In this document: positions 25,455 to 34,444 of the stretch, piece after piece
Position numbering within the stretch: position 1 is the first letter of the stretch
How the letters are laid out: each line of letters begins with the position of its first letter
NCBI RefSeq assembly: GCF_017357405.1
Contig: NZ_CP071598.1
Location: 558,001 to 622,000 of the forward strand
From: Halomontanus rarus
Lineage (GTDB): Archaea; Halobacteriota; Halobacteria; Halobacteriales; Natrialbaceae
Direction: 5' to 3'
Length of the DNA stretch: 64,000 nucleotides
Translations under genes and position numbers: made by a program
Notes under the pieces: model-generated
Databases searched by the model: none
The model's input: the letters and a program-made list of their open reading frames with translations, nothing else
Told to the model about the DNA's origin: nothing

Positions 25455-25787
25455 ATGACCGACGAGACCGAACTTCCCGTCACACCGACCGAACGCGCCA
25501 CCCTCGAGGACCTCGAAGGGACACCGCACGCACGAGCGTTCGAGGGCGAACCCCAGACGATCAGGTTGCGCCTCGACGCCGGCGAGACCGTCCCGCCACA
25601 CCAACACCCCGACCGGCAGATCGTCCTGTACCTACTCGAGGGGCACCTGTCGGTCACGCTCGGCGCGGACGAACACGAGGTGAACGAGGGCGAAATCGTC
25701 AGGTTCGACGGGAATCAGGACGTCTCGCCGGAAGCGCTCGAGAAGAGTACCGCACTGCTGGTTCTGGCACCGCGTACTGACGACTAA
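25455..25787 (+). CDS. Cupin-domain protein
   Basis: A 110-residue single-domain cupin. The metal-binding motif PPHQHPDRQIVLYLLEG spans about residues 51-67, with His53 and His55 as expected ligands, followed by the second cupin motif NEGEIVRFDGN near 80. Small cupins of this type can be metal-dependent enzymes or regulators, and the substrate is unknown. It converges on the HTH regulator gene with a 4-base overlap of the ends. The upstream CGAA-N4-TTCG dyad places it in the denitrification regulon proposed here. Confidence 0.85.
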   Translation: MTDETELPVTPTERATLEDLEGTPHARAFEGEPQTIRLRLDAGETVPPHQHPDRQIVLYLLEGHLSVTLGADEHEVNEGEIVRFDGNQDVSPEALEKSTALLVLAPRTDD

Positions 25788-26461
25788 TCGGAGGGTGTTG
25801 CCGCGACGCTCTCGAGCGACTCCTCCTCGACGTTGGGGAGATCCCCGACGAACTCCTTGATGATCCCTTCTTCCGCGCGGTGGAGCGTCTCGCTACAGGT
25901 CGACTTCGCGATCTCGAGGTGGTCGGCGAGTTCGGTCAGCGAACACTGCCGCGGCGTGTCGTAGTAACCCTGCCTGACGGCTGCGACGACGATCTCCTGC
26001 TGGCGTTCCGAGAGCAGTTGGCTATCATGGAGTCGTTCGCGGATGTGCTCGATCCGGTACTGCAACCCGAAGAACTCGAGTTGTTCCGCGAGTTCGGAGA
26101 GGCGGTCGCGAGAGCCGGTCGCCTCCACGATCGCCTCGCCGTCTTGGATTTCAACCGGGAGTTCGATCGGCATCCCGGAATCTCGCGAGGAGAACAGTAA
26201 GAGCGGGGCGGTGGTTTCGAAGTGAACCGTCGCCTCGTTCTCGCTCCACTGTGCGAGGGTGAGTTCCGTGATCTGCGGGTGCGTGTCCATGTCCTCGATG
26301 ACCGACGGGACGTCGGGGCCGGCGATCCGGATCAGTGCGAACCCGGATTCAGAACCGGGAACGGCAGCGATAACGCGGATCGTCGCCTCGGGATGGGCCG
26401 TCGATACCTGCTGGACCCACACCTGTTCGGGCATGGTAATCGCGAGTGTCGCCTGTGCCAT
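25784..26461 (-). CDS. Bacterio-opsin-activator-type HTH regulator (HTH_10)
   Basis: A 225-residue regulator. Residues about 1-155 form an N-terminal sensory region of the haloarchaeal HTH_10 type with no Cys cluster. The C-terminal HTH_10 domain is about 156-215, including LSERQQEIVVAAVRQGYYD and LTELADHLEIAKSTCSETLHRAE. It lies among nirK-related genes, and three dyad sites sit in its own divergent promoter, so it is a strong candidate for controlling this locus and itself. It lacks the Cys-rich N-terminus described for NarO, so the signal it senses may differ. Confidence 0.85.
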   Translation of the reverse strand: MAQATLAITMPEQVWVQQVSTAHPEATIRVIAAVPGSESGFALIRIAGPDVPSVIEDMDTHPQITELTLAQWSENEATVHFETTAPLLLFSSRDSGMPIELPVEIQDGEAIVEATGSRDRLSELAEQLEFFGLQYRIEHIRERLHDSQLLSERQQEIVVAAVRQGYYDTPRQCSLTELADHLEIAKSTCSETLHRAEEGIIKEFVGDLPNVEEESLESVAATPSD

Positions 26462-26462
26462 A

Positions 26463-26556
26463 CGAACAGGTTCGGTCGGCGGGTACTAACAGGTAGAGCC
26501 GAATCCGTTCGGCTGGGAATCACCGAAAGCACCAATACTGAACCCGAACACGTTCA
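26463..26556. promoter_or_regulatory. Divergent HTH/DUF2249 promoter with three CGAA-N4-TTCG dyads
   Basis: CGAACAGGTTCG (26463-26474) lies one base before the HTH start codon, CGAATCCGTTCG (26500-26511) lies in the middle, and CGAACACGTTCA (26545-26556, one mismatch) lies 39 bases before the DUF2249 ATG. The site touching the HTH start could mediate autoregulation. Confidence 0.6.
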
Positions 26557-26595
26557 CGACAACGACCAACCGCTCGAGCGTCGAACGCTCAGACG

Positions 26596-26871
26596 ATGTC
26601 TCAAAATCAAAATCAGAATCGAGGCCGAAACCGAACCCCCTCCGAGCGACGGCTCGACGTCCGCGACATTGACGGACCGCCGTTCGGCGACATCATGAGC
26701 GCGCTCGGCTCGCTCGGCGACGACGACCGGCTTCGCCTCGTCGCCGGCTTCGAGCCCGAGCCGCTGTATTCGGTGCTCGAGGCCCGCGGCTTCACCTACG
26801 AGACGGAGTGTCGCGTGCGTGAAGAGGGGAGCGACGACGAGGAGTGGCACGTCCTGATCGAGACGGCTTGA
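26596..26871 (+). CDS. DUF2249 protein, copy 1
   Basis: A 91-residue protein whose first 18 residues are Asn/Gln/Arg-rich, followed by a DUF2249 domain beginning RLDVRDIDG near 19 and containing LVAGFEPEPLYSVLEARGF near 49-67. DUF2249 proteins often accompany nitrite and nitric oxide reductase genes in haloarchaea and bacteria. Their biochemical role is unproven; small-molecule or metal handling has been suggested. It is one of three such genes in 1.3 kb, each apparently with its own promoter. Confidence 0.85.
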   Translation: MSQNQNQNRGRNRTPSERRLDVRDIDGPPFGDIMSALGSLGDDDRLRLVAGFEPEPLYSVLEARGFTYETECRVREEGSDDEEWHVLIETA

Positions 26872-27035
26872 GCGCGCTGATTCGAGCAGGTCGGTTCCGA
26901 AGGCGAGAACCGACCGAAAGTCGACGAAGAGGATCGGAACGGTACTCGTGACGATTTCGTCGTTCCGTTCTCTCTACACCGTCCGTTTCACCGTCAGTCC
27001 GAAACACCGACTCGATCCGTCCGAACCAGCAGCCC

Positions 27036-27047
27036 CGAACCCGTTCG
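27036..27047. promoter_or_regulatory. CGAA-N4-TTCG dyad upstream of DUF2249 copy 2
   Basis: CGAACCCGTTCG ends 41 bases before the ATG at 27088. A TATA-like GATACTT lies between them near 27058-27064, which gives a compact dyad-TATA-start promoter. Confidence 0.65.
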
Positions 27048-27087
27048 GACCAAGGTCGATACTTCCCCCGCGTCGAGGTGAGCGTGC

Positions 27088-27315
27088 ATGACGACACTCG
27101 ACGTCAGAACGATCCTCCCGGTCGACCGACATCCGACGATTCACGACGCCTTCGACGAACTCGAGGCCGGCGAGACGCTCACGATCGTCAACGACCACGA
27201 ACCGAAGCCGCTGTTCTACGAGTTCCAGGCGGAAGTCGAGACGTTCGACGCCGACGGCTACGAGGTCGACCGCGTCGAAAACGGCAAGTTCGTCGCTAAA
27301 TTTCCGAAACGATAG
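27088..27315 (+). CDS. DUF2249 protein, copy 2
   Basis: A 75-residue minimal DUF2249 domain starting TLDVRTILPVDRHP and containing the family core LTIVNDHEPKPLFYEF near 31-46, where the His-Glu-Pro segment is the conserved pocket of the family. It has no N-terminal extension, unlike copies 1 and 3. Close dyad and TATA spacing suggests a leaderless transcript. Confidence 0.88.
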   Translation: MTTLDVRTILPVDRHPTIHDAFDELEAGETLTIVNDHEPKPLFYEFQAEVETFDADGYEVDRVENGKFVAKFPKR

Positions 27316-27527
27316 TCACAGCCAAGATCGGTTCTGTCCTTCATACTCGCTCGTGCTGTTTTTTGCGACTCCCGCTGCAGACGGTTCGCTTCTCCGTTCT
27401 CCGTCTCGAGGGGCTCTCCAAATCCACCGTTCGATCGCAGCACGTACCGACGGGAAAGGATTCCAGTGTCGAAACACCTGCCGTCACCAGAACTGCAACG
27501 CCACTGTCCAGCGATCTCGAGAACGCC

Positions 27528-27539
27528 CGATCACGTTCG
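27528..27539. promoter_or_regulatory. Variant CGAA-N4-TTCG dyad upstream of DUF2249 copy 3
   Basis: CGATCACGTTCG (one mismatch, but flanked by CC and GG) ends 39 bases before the ATG at 27578. A TATA-like GATACTC follows near 27548, the same layout as copy 2. Confidence 0.55.
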
Positions 27540-27577
27540 GGAGGAAAGATACTCGAGCCGACGACAGAGTGACGTGT

Positions 27578-27856
27578 ATGCAACACTCGAACCCGACCGA
27601 CGTCGTCGATCGAACGGACGCTCCGTCCGATCGGCCGCGAGCCCACCTCGACGTCCGCACTCTCGGCCCGCCGGAACCGCTCGCGCGAACGCTCGAGCGA
27701 CTGGTCGAACTCCCCGAGGAGACGGTGCTCGCCCAGCGCAACGACCGGGTGCCGCAGTTCCTGTATCCGAAACTCGCCGATCGAGGCTACGCGTTCGAGA
27801 CGGTCGAGCGGGCCGAGGACGTCGTGACCGTCATCTGGCGGCCGTCGGAGCCCTGA
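27578..27856 (+). CDS. DUF2249 protein, copy 3
   Basis: A 92-residue DUF2249 protein: a hydrophilic head (1-22), then HLDVRTLGPPEPLARTLERL near 23-42 and VLAQRNDRVPQFLYPKL near 50-66. The third conserved block is degenerate compared with copy 2, with NDRVPQFL in place of NDHEPKPLF, so it lacks the His-Glu pair. It may have a different ligand or a structural role. The start at 27578 is set by family alignment and by the promoter spacing. Confidence 0.82.
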   Translation: MQHSNPTDVVDRTDAPSDRPRAHLDVRTLGPPEPLARTLERLVELPEETVLAQRNDRVPQFLYPKLADRGYAFETVERAEDVVTVIWRPSEP

Positions 27857-28273
27857 TCTCGATCGCGCGTACGTTTCCGTTCACGGTCACGGTCGTGTCC
27901 CGATGAGTCTCGAGTCCAGTGCCGACGGCGACGAGGCCAAACGACGCCAGCCGCGCCACCGTCGTTTCTGACGCCGTGAACGCCAGACCTCGACTCCACT
28001 CGAATTTTGACTGAGCGACTCGCACGCACGCGGACGACAATTACATTTACCCTCGCTCGGCGGATCGCGAGCGGCCATCGTCTCCGTCGCCGTCTCCGCC
28101 GGAAACTCGGTTCGGCCGACTGCTGCCTTCTATTCGACGCTCGAGGCCGATCGCGATATGACGGGTTTTGATATTATTTAAACTAGTGGACGAACACCTC
28201 CGTGTGCATTTCTACTGTCCGAGAATGAGCACCCTTTTACAACGTGTGTCCACTCGAATCCCCAATTGAAGCC
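27857..28273. other. Upstream region of nirK
   Basis: I see no credible gene in these 417 bases. AT-rich ATATTATTTAAAC (28171-28183) and CTTTTACAA (28234-28242) are possible TATA elements, the second about 32-40 bases before the nirK ATG. CGAACACCTCCG (28191-28202), a one-mismatch form of the local dyad, lies about 32 bases before the second element. Confidence 0.5.
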
Positions 28274-29404
28274 ATGACCCAACTATCCCACGACCGCCGA
28301 CGGGTTCTGCAAGCGATCGGGGCGAGCGGTGCGCTCGCGGTTGCAGGATGTCTCGGCGGCGACGGATCGGATGCCGAACCGAACGGGGACGACAGCGACG
28401 AGACGGATACAGACGAGAGCGGAGACGAGAACGCGGAGGCGGAATCGGAAGCGCTTCCCGATGCGAAAGACGTCACTGTCGATCGGATCGCTCGAGAGCC
28501 GACCGACGTGCCGGATCCGGTCGACTGGAACGAGCCGCGCGAACACGATATCACGATCCGCACGACCCACGAGACGGCGGAGATCGAGCCGGGGGTCACG
28601 TTCGATTACATGACTTTCGAAGGGCAGGTACCGGGGCCGATGGTCCGGGTCCGCCGCGGCGACCGCGTCAACCTCACGTTCGAGGTCCCCAAGGAGTCGA
28701 ACACGGACATGCACAACGTGGACTTCCACGCCGTGTACGGTCCCGGCGGCGGCGCCGACGCGACGACCCTCGCACCGGGCGACGACGCCGCGGAGATCAG
28801 CTTCACGGCCGAGTACGCGGGGGCGTTCGTCTACCACTGTGCGATCCCCAACATGGACCAGCACATCAGCGCCGGCATGTTCGGATCGATCATCGTCGAA
28901 CCCGAGGAGGGCCTGCCCGAGGTCGACCACGAGTTCTACCTCGGCCAGCACGAACTCTACACCGACGGCGAGGTCGGCCAGGAGGGACATCACGGCTTCA
29001 GCTTCGACGCGATGAAAGCAGAGGACCCCACATACGTCGTCTTCAACGGGCAGGCCTACGGATTCACCCCGGACGGCGTCGGTCCGATGCAGGCCGAAAC
29101 CGGCGAGACGGCGCGAGTCTTCTTCGCCAGCGGCGGCCCGAACAAGACGAGCGCGTTACATCCCATCGGTAACGTCTGGAGCCGGTACTACCGCGACGGG
29201 GACCTCCTCTCGGATCCGGCTCGAAACGTCGAGACGGCGCCGGTCGCACCCGGGACGACGACCGTCGGCGAAATGGAGTTCCGGGTCCCCGGTCCCGTCA
29301 AGATCGTCGACCACGCGCTCAGCCGGGTCGTCCGTCGCGGCGCCCTCGCGGTGATCGACGTACAGGGCGAGGAAAACGAGGAGATCTACGACGAGAGTCC
29401 GTGA
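28274..29404 (+). CDS. nirK: Copper-containing nitrite reductase
   Basis: A 376-residue exported enzyme that reduces nitrite to nitric oxide in denitrification. The N-terminus has a Tat motif (DRRRVLQAIG) and a lipobox-like AGC near 23-26, followed by an acidic spacer to about 60. Two cupredoxin domains follow. Type 1 and type 2 copper ligands are visible as MHNVDFHAV near 150-158, YHC near 191-193, His and Met in DQHISAGM near 200-207, and His in SALHPIGNVW near 294-303. All canonical ligands are retained. Halocyanin encoded 3.4 kb away is the likely electron donor. Confidence 0.95.
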   Translation: MTQLSHDRRRVLQAIGASGALAVAGCLGGDGSDAEPNGDDSDETDTDESGDENAEAESEALPDAKDVTVDRIAREPTDVPDPVDWNEPREHDITIRTTHETAEIEPGVTFDYMTFEGQVPGPMVRVRRGDRVNLTFEVPKESNTDMHNVDFHAVYGPGGGADATTLAPGDDAAEISFTAEYAGAFVYHCAIPNMDQHISAGMFGSIIVEPEEGLPEVDHEFYLGQHELYTDGEVGQEGHHGFSFDAMKAEDPTYVVFNGQAYGFTPDGVGPMQAETGETARVFFASGGPNKTSALHPIGNVWSRYYRDGDLLSDPARNVETAPVAPGTTTVGEMEFRVPGPVKIVDHALSRVVRRGALAVIDVQGEENEEIYDESP

Positions 29405-29721
29405 GTCGACGGGAGCTCCCGTCTCTCCCGTCGGCGGCATCGATCACTCTCGAACACGCGAAGAACTCGATTTTCGGCCACACGAGACGCCCTGGCCCGA
29501 GGATCGTTGGACCGGGAGCGACTCACGGACCGTTCCCGTCTCCGATCGCCTACCCGGCGTACACCTACGCGTTCGCGCTCGGGAATCCCGTTTACGGGGC
29601 GCTCTCTGAGGCTGTTCGGTCTCAGGACGATTTCGGCGTCCATTTCTAATTTGTAGCGAGAGAGAGCGTAAACACTCGGAACGATGGCTACCGAGACGAG
29701 CCGCGAAAGAATCGACGAGGC
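29405..29721. other. Intergenic region between convergent genes
   Basis: No gene is supported. An 82-residue plus-strand frame exists but has atypical Pro/Ser/Arg composition and no motif. The region separates nirK from the convergent isomerase gene. Confidence 0.5.
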
Positions 29722-30498
29722 TCAGGACTCGCTGTCGGCGTGACCGTCGAGGTGTGCTCGAGCGCGCCGTGCAGTATCGCGAAGCAGCGCCGGATCGTCC
29801 GTGAACACCTCGATCGCGACGGTCCCGTCGAACCCCCCGAGGTGATCGGTGACGACCCCGTAGTCGATCTCGCCCGCGCCGATCGGAAGGTGGGTGTCGC
29901 CCCGGCTTCGCACGTCGTGGACGTGCAGGTGCGAGACGAGGTCGTCGTAGCGCGAGAGGAAGCGCTCGACCCCGTCGTCGCCGTCTTCCGCGTAGGCGTG
30001 CCCGACGTCGAAACAGACCGCCGTCGACGATTCGCGCGCGAGGTCGCCCAGAACGGTCAACGGGAGGCCGCGTTTCTGGTGGCCGACGTTCTCGACGACG
30101 ACCTCGACGCCCGAGTCCTCGCCGGCCGCGGCGATCTTCTCGAGTTGCGCGGCGACTATCGGACGCTGATCGGTGTCGTGTGGATTTCGAGCCGTGCCGT
30201 GAATCACCGCCTTCTTCGCTCCGGCCGCACCCGCCCACTCGAGGAGCCGGCTCTGGTAGGCGACGATCGCCTCGTTGATCTCCGGGACCGGCGTCGCGAC
30301 GACCTGTCTGAACGGCAGGTGGACGCAGAGCTCTGAGTCGGTTCGATCCAGTGCGGCGCGAAGCCGATCCTCGTCGATCGAATCGACGTCGGCCCCACCC
30401 TCGCCGATCGATAGTTCGGCGAACGAAACGTCCGACACGTCCGAAACGGTCGCCTCGAGTCGCTCGAGGGAATCCCCGACCGTGAGTCCGAGTTCCAT
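29722..30498 (-). CDS. Sugar phosphate isomerase/epimerase (AP endonuclease 2-like TIM barrel)
   Basis: A 258-residue xylose-isomerase-like TIM barrel. Conserved metal-site features include VVVENVGH near 145-152 (Glu ligand), CFDVGHAYAE near 176-185 (Asp and His), HLHVHDVRSRGDTHLPIGAGEIDY near 202-225 and a late Glu in VAIEVF near 236. These match the Glu/Asp/His/Glu metal set of the family. Substrate is unknown. The start at 30498 is chosen because the upstream ten residues are not family-like. It lies next to the SDR gene on the same strand, 61 bases away. Confidence 0.85.
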   Translation of the reverse strand: MELGLTVGDSLERLEATVSDVSDVSFAELSIGEGGADVDSIDEDRLRAALDRTDSELCVHLPFRQVVATPVPEINEAIVAYQSRLLEWAGAAGAKKAVIHGTARNPHDTDQRPIVAAQLEKIAAAGEDSGVEVVVENVGHQKRGLPLTVLGDLARESSTAVCFDVGHAYAEDGDDGVERFLSRYDDLVSHLHVHDVRSRGDTHLPIGAGEIDYGVVTDHLGGFDGTVAIEVFTDDPALLRDTARRARAHLDGHADSES

Positions 30499-30559
30499 CG
30501 TCGAAGATACGCCTCGGCGACACTTCAACGTCTCGACGGGTGGACGGCAGTCGTCGCAG

Positions 30560-31534
30560 CTACCGTGCCGACCGCTCGGACGCGGACGCCTCGGACGTGG
30601 ACGCGGGTTCCGGAAGATCGTACGTGACGCCGGTCGACTCGCTCGAAACCGCCCATAGCCGACGGGCCGTCTCGCGGTCGTAGGATCGATCCGACGAGGC
30701 CTGCCGCTCGGGCGAGCCGCGCATGTTCGCGAGGCCGCCGGGACCGTAGTAGGCGCCGCCCTCGGCGTCGGGTGCGGTCGCGGCGTACAGCGTCGGGAGC
30801 GCCCCCTGCGCGGCCGACTGGGCGACCACGGCGTTCATCACCCACATCGCCGCCTTCCGGAACCGCTGGCCGCGCTGTTCGGGACCGCGAGACTGCAACC
30901 GCGTGTTCGCGTAGCCCGGGTGGACCGCGACGCTCTTGACGTTCGCGTCCGCGGTGAGCAGTCGCCGCTCGAGTTCGTACGCGAACAGCACGTTCGCGAG
31001 TTTCGACTGGGCGTAAGCGTCCCACGGATCGTACGACGCCTCGCGGTGAAGGTCGTCGAAGTCGATTTCGCCGCGTTCGTGCATCCCGCTCGAGACGGTG
31101 ACGATCCGCGAGTCCCGTTCGTCCTCGAGCCCGAGACACTCGAGCAGCAGGCCCGTCAGCGCGAAGTGCCCGAGGTGGTTGACGCCGAACTGGGTCTCGA
31201 AGCCGTCGTCGGTTTCCGACCGCGGAATCGCCATGACGCCCGCGTTGTTGACGAGCACGTCGAGTTCGTCGCCATCGATGCGCTCCGCGAACGCCCGAAT
31301 CGACTCGAGGCTCCCGAGATCACACGCTTCGACTCGAAGGTCTGCGTCGGAGACGTCCGCGCGGACCTCCCGGGCCGCCGCTTCCCCGCGGTCGGTGCTC
31401 CGGCAGGCCATGATCACGCTCGCGCCGTTTCGTGCGAGTTCCCGAGTCGCCTCGAGTCCGATGCCGCTGTTCGCGCCCGTGACGACGACCGTTCGGCCGC
31501 GCTGGTCGGGTATATCGTCGGCGGTCCAGCCCAT
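30560..31534 (-). CDS. Short-chain dehydrogenase (retinol-dehydrogenase-like)
   Basis: A 324-residue NAD(P)-dependent SDR. The Rossmann motif TGANSGIG lies at about 19-26, NNAGVMA near 93-99, the catalytic Ser in VTVSSGMHE near 146, and YAQSKLAN near 172-179. The extended C-terminal part, with AHPG-like VAVHPGYANT near 199 and a disordered Ser/Glu tail, is typical of the WWOX/retinol dehydrogenase-like branch. Substrate is unknown. It is probably co-transcribed with the isomerase. Confidence 0.9.
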   Translation of the reverse strand: MGWTADDIPDQRGRTVVVTGANSGIGLEATRELARNGASVIMACRSTDRGEAAAREVRADVSDADLRVEACDLGSLESIRAFAERIDGDELDVLVNNAGVMAIPRSETDDGFETQFGVNHLGHFALTGLLLECLGLEDERDSRIVTVSSGMHERGEIDFDDLHREASYDPWDAYAQSKLANVLFAYELERRLLTADANVKSVAVHPGYANTRLQSRGPEQRGQRFRKAAMWVMNAVVAQSAAQGALPTLYAATAPDAEGGAYYGPGGLANMRGSPERQASSDRSYDRETARRLWAVSSESTGVTYDLPEPASTSEASASERSAR

Positions 31535-31707
31535 ACCAGCGCTAGCGGCTGAACGACAGTAAATATGGGCGGGACCAGGAAGCCGCGAACTGTGCAGGGC
31601 GGATGGAAGACACGTTGTCGGATGAAGAATTCATCAATAGTACGACTGGATGAGCGACGTCGAAGAGCGGCCCGACGACTGAGATCGTCATCCCCCGACG
31701 AGCACTT

Positions 31708-32877
31708 CTAGGGGGTCATCACCACTTTGATGCACTCGTCTTCCTTGTTGTTGAACGTCTCGTACATCTCCGGGCCGTCCTCGAGTGAGACCTGATGGGA
31801 GATGACGAACGACGGGTCGACGTCGCCGTCTTCGATTTTCTCCAGAAGCGGGTTGAGGTAGCGCTGGACGTGCGTCTGCCCGGTCTTCACCGTCAGGGCC
31901 TTGTTCATCAGCGATCCGAACGGGATGTTGTCCACGTCCCCGATGTAGACGCCGGGCACCGACAGGGTCCCGCCCTTCCGACAGCACTTGATCGCCTCGC
32001 GGAGCACGTACGGCCGGTCGTCCTCCACTCCCACGCCCTGTTTCAGCCGGTCGGAGACGCCTCTAAGGCCCGTTCCGTGGGCCTCCGTCCCGACCGCATC
32101 GATACACCGATCCGGCCCGCGACCGCCGGTCATCTCCATCAGCCGGTCGTAGACGTCCTCGTGTTCGAAGTCGATGGTCTCCGCATCGCCGTGGTCTCTC
32201 GCCATGGCCAATCGTTCGTCCACCCGATCGATCGCGACCACCTGATTCGCGCCGAGCATCTGGGCGCTCTGGATGGCGAACTGTCCGACCGGGCCACAGC
32301 CCCAGACGGCGACCGTATCGCCCTCCTGAATGTCGGCGTTTTCGGCGGCCATGTACCCCGTCGGGAAGATATCGGAGAGGAAGAGCACCTGCTCGTCCGG
32401 CAGGTCGGCGTCGACTTTGATCGGGCCGACGTCGGCGTAGGGAACGCGCAGGTACTCCGCCTGACCGCCGGCGTACCCGCCCAGCACGTGGGAGAAGCCG
32501 AGCAGGCCGGCCGGCGAGTGGCCCATCTCCTTGCTGGCCAGTTCGGCGTTCGGGTTCGTGTTATCACAGAGCGAGTACATATCCTGTCCACAGAACCAGC
32601 ACGAACCGCAACTGACCGTGAAGGGAACGACGACGCGGTCGCCGACCTCGAGGGTGTCGACGTCGCTTCCGGTCTCGACGACTTCACCCATCGGCTCATG
32701 TCCTAAGATGTCACCCTCCCGCATTCCCGGCATGAAGTCGTTGTAGAGGTGGAGATCCGAGCCGCAGATAGCGGTCGCCGTAATCTCGATTATCGCATCG
32801 GTCGGGTCGACGATCTCCGGTCTCGGTACCTCTTCGACGCGAACGTCTTTTTCGCCGTGCCAGGTGAGTGCCCTCAT
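31708..32877 (-). CDS. Zinc-dependent alcohol dehydrogenase, formaldehyde-dehydrogenase-like
   Basis: A 389-residue medium-chain dehydrogenase. Catalytic zinc ligands are Cys in AICGSDLH near 38 and GHEPMGEV near 60-67. Structural-zinc Cys residues lie in [15 protein letters not shown] near 90-104. The NAD site is GCGPVGQ near 193-199. The long form with the extended substrate loop resembles glutathione-independent formaldehyde dehydrogenases and threonine-dehydrogenase relatives. Substrate unknown. It stands alone, with a long upstream region (32878-33141) that shows no gene. Confidence 0.92.
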   Translation of the reverse strand: MRALTWHGEKDVRVEEVPRPEIVDPTDAIIEITATAICGSDLHLYNDFMPGMREGDILGHEPMGEVVETGSDVDTLEVGDRVVVPFTVSCGSCWFCGQDMYSLCDNTNPNAELASKEMGHSPAGLLGFSHVLGGYAGGQAEYLRVPYADVGPIKVDADLPDEQVLFLSDIFPTGYMAAENADIQEGDTVAVWGCGPVGQFAIQSAQMLGANQVVAIDRVDERLAMARDHGDAETIDFEHEDVYDRLMEMTGGRGPDRCIDAVGTEAHGTGLRGVSDRLKQGVGVEDDRPYVLREAIKCCRKGGTLSVPGVYIGDVDNIPFGSLMNKALTVKTGQTHVQRYLNPLLEKIEDGDVDPSFVISHQVSLEDGPEMYETFNNKEDECIKVVMTP

Positions 32878-33141
32878 CGATTCCTCCCGTCTCTCGCGGT
32901 GTGTGTCGACTCGATTCCCTCGTCTATGCTACTTGTTCTCATTGATATCCCTCGTCGCAAGCACACCCAAGAGACAACTAAAGGTGGCCCCTGCCTTTGC
33001 AAGAAGTCAGACCGGGTTTGTCGAACACCATTGGTATAGTAGCAAGTAGTTTATGCACCGAGCATAGGTGGCGTGAAATCGGATATCGACTGACGGCCAC
33101 GGAAACCGAGCGCCGCCGAACCGAGACGTTGAGAAGCGCAG

Positions 33142-33549
33142 TTACGACCGACGACGCTCGAGGACGAGCTCGACGATTCGTTCGGGGTCCTCGATCGCGA
33201 GCGTGAGTACCGCATCGTGAATCTCGCGTTTTTCCTCGTCTCGAACGCCTTCTTTCCGAAGTTCGGGAACGACGGAGATTCCGACCGCGTCTTCGAACTC
33301 GTCCCACGTCTCGCCGCGGGCGTACAGCGGCCGTTGACGGACCGCCGAGTACTCGAACGGGGGACCGGAGACGTCGGTCGACTCCTCTCGAGTCTCTGCA
33401 GCCGACGATGACGTCTCGGCCGGTCGCGCCGGTTCGGTCGATGGTTCTGCGACGGAAGCAGACGCCGCGTCGTCCACCGACGCCGACTGATCCCCGTCCG
33501 ACTCCTCGTCGTCGATACCGCCCAGATCGTCGAACGGGTTGTCGGTCAT
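33142..33549 (-). CDS. Acidic ParA-partner protein (candidate centromere-binding protein)
   Basis: A 135-residue protein encoded immediately after the ParA-type gene with an ATGA overlap, the usual place of the DNA-binding partner in partition operons. Residues 1-65 are Asp/Glu/Ser/Ala-rich and probably disordered. Residues about 70-135 are folded, with RPLYARGETWDEFEDAVG near 77-94 and a C-terminal helical region ending ERIVELVLERRRS. No ParB nuclease or HTH motif is obvious, so DNA binding is inferred only from context. Haloarchaeal parA genes on replicons often have a similar small acidic neighbour. Confidence 0.75.
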   Translation of the reverse strand: MTDNPFDDLGGIDDEESDGDQSASVDDAASASVAEPSTEPARPAETSSSAAETREESTDVSGPPFEYSAVRQRPLYARGETWDEFEDAVGISVVPELRKEGVRDEEKREIHDAVLTLAIEDPERIVELVLERRRS

Positions 33550-34418
33550 CGCTCGACCCCCCCGTTCGAGACGATCGACGCCAGTTCCTCGAAGTTCTCG
33601 AGTTGCTCGTTTTCGGGGTCGTAATCCAGCAACGGCTGGTGCTCCTTGAGCGACTTCGAAAGCGCGGCGCTGTATCGAACGCCCGGCTTCGGCGGTCGCA
33701 TCTCTCCGTCGTCGATCGCGTCGAACTCGTCGCTCGTAATCCGTGCGAAGTTCGGAACCTTCCCCTGGGTCGCGTCGGCCGTGTTCAGGTTCTCGAGGAG
33801 TTCTCGGTCTTCGGTCCGCTGGTCGATCCGCTCGCGAAGCTTGTTCGGGACCAGCGCAAGCACGTCGATATCGATGTACTCCTGTGCGGGTTTGATGAGC
33901 CGTTCCATCGTCCGCTTGTAGCCGCCGATCGAACTCGATCCCGGCTCGAGCGGGATCAACACGTTCCCGGTCGCGACCAGCGCGTTGTTGTTGAGCATGC
34001 CGGGATAGGCGGGACAATCGAACACGATGTAATCGTACCGCTCGCCCAGCAGCGGGTCGACGATCTTCGTCTTGACCCGCGCCGATCCCTGGAGCGCACC
34101 GGCGAGATCTTTCTCGACGTCCTCGAGGGTATCCGACGACGGGAGGAGGTCGAAGTCGAACTCCGTTTCGTGAATCAGGTCGGCGACGGTCGCGTCGCCC
34201 TGATCTAAGACCACGTCGCCGAGGTTCGTCTCGCCGCGGTAGGCCTCATCGAATCCGAGACCGTTCGTCGCGTGTCCGTTCGGATCGAGGTCCGCGAACA
34301 ACACGCGACCGCGCTCGGTGAGCTGGCGCGCGAGATTCATCGAAATCGTTGATTTGCCGACGCCGCCTTTCAGGATGACCACGCTCACGGCGCGTGGCGT
34401 CTCGTTTTTTGCTACCAT
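33546..34418 (-). CDS. ParA/Soj-family partition ATPase
   Basis: A 290-residue MinD/ParA-type ATPase. Deviant Walker A ILKGGVGKST spans about 15-24, with the signature Lys; Walker A' FADLDPNGHATN lies near 41-52, and Walker B YIVFDCPAYPG near 129-139. It has no N-terminal HTH, so autoregulation would need the partner or direct nonspecific DNA binding. The gene is followed by the acidic partner and preceded by a palindrome and a long repeat field. Such ATPases move DNA cargo by forming ATP-dependent gradients on the nucleoid. Confidence 0.92.
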   Translation of the reverse strand: MVAKNETPRAVSVVILKGGVGKSTISMNLARQLTERGRVLFADLDPNGHATNGLGFDEAYRGETNLGDVVLDQGDATVADLIHETEFDFDLLPSSDTLEDVEKDLAGALQGSARVKTKIVDPLLGERYDYIVFDCPAYPGMLNNNALVATGNVLIPLEPGSSSIGGYKRTMERLIKPAQEYIDIDVLALVPNKLRERIDQRTEDRELLENLNTADATQGKVPNFARITSDEFDAIDDGEMRPPKPGVRYSAALSKSLKEHQPLLDYDPENEQLENFEELASIVSNGGVER

Positions 34419-34444
34419 TGGAATGTCCTCCCAGCAGTGTCATC

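Noticed and set aside
27831..28040. A 69-residue minus-strand frame upstream of nirK
   Set aside because: It needs a TTG or GTG start, is poor in acidic residues and has no motif. The region fits a promoter better.
29401..29649. An 82-residue plus-strand frame after nirK
   Set aside because: Pro/Ser/Arg composition is atypical for this organism, and there is no promoter or family motif.
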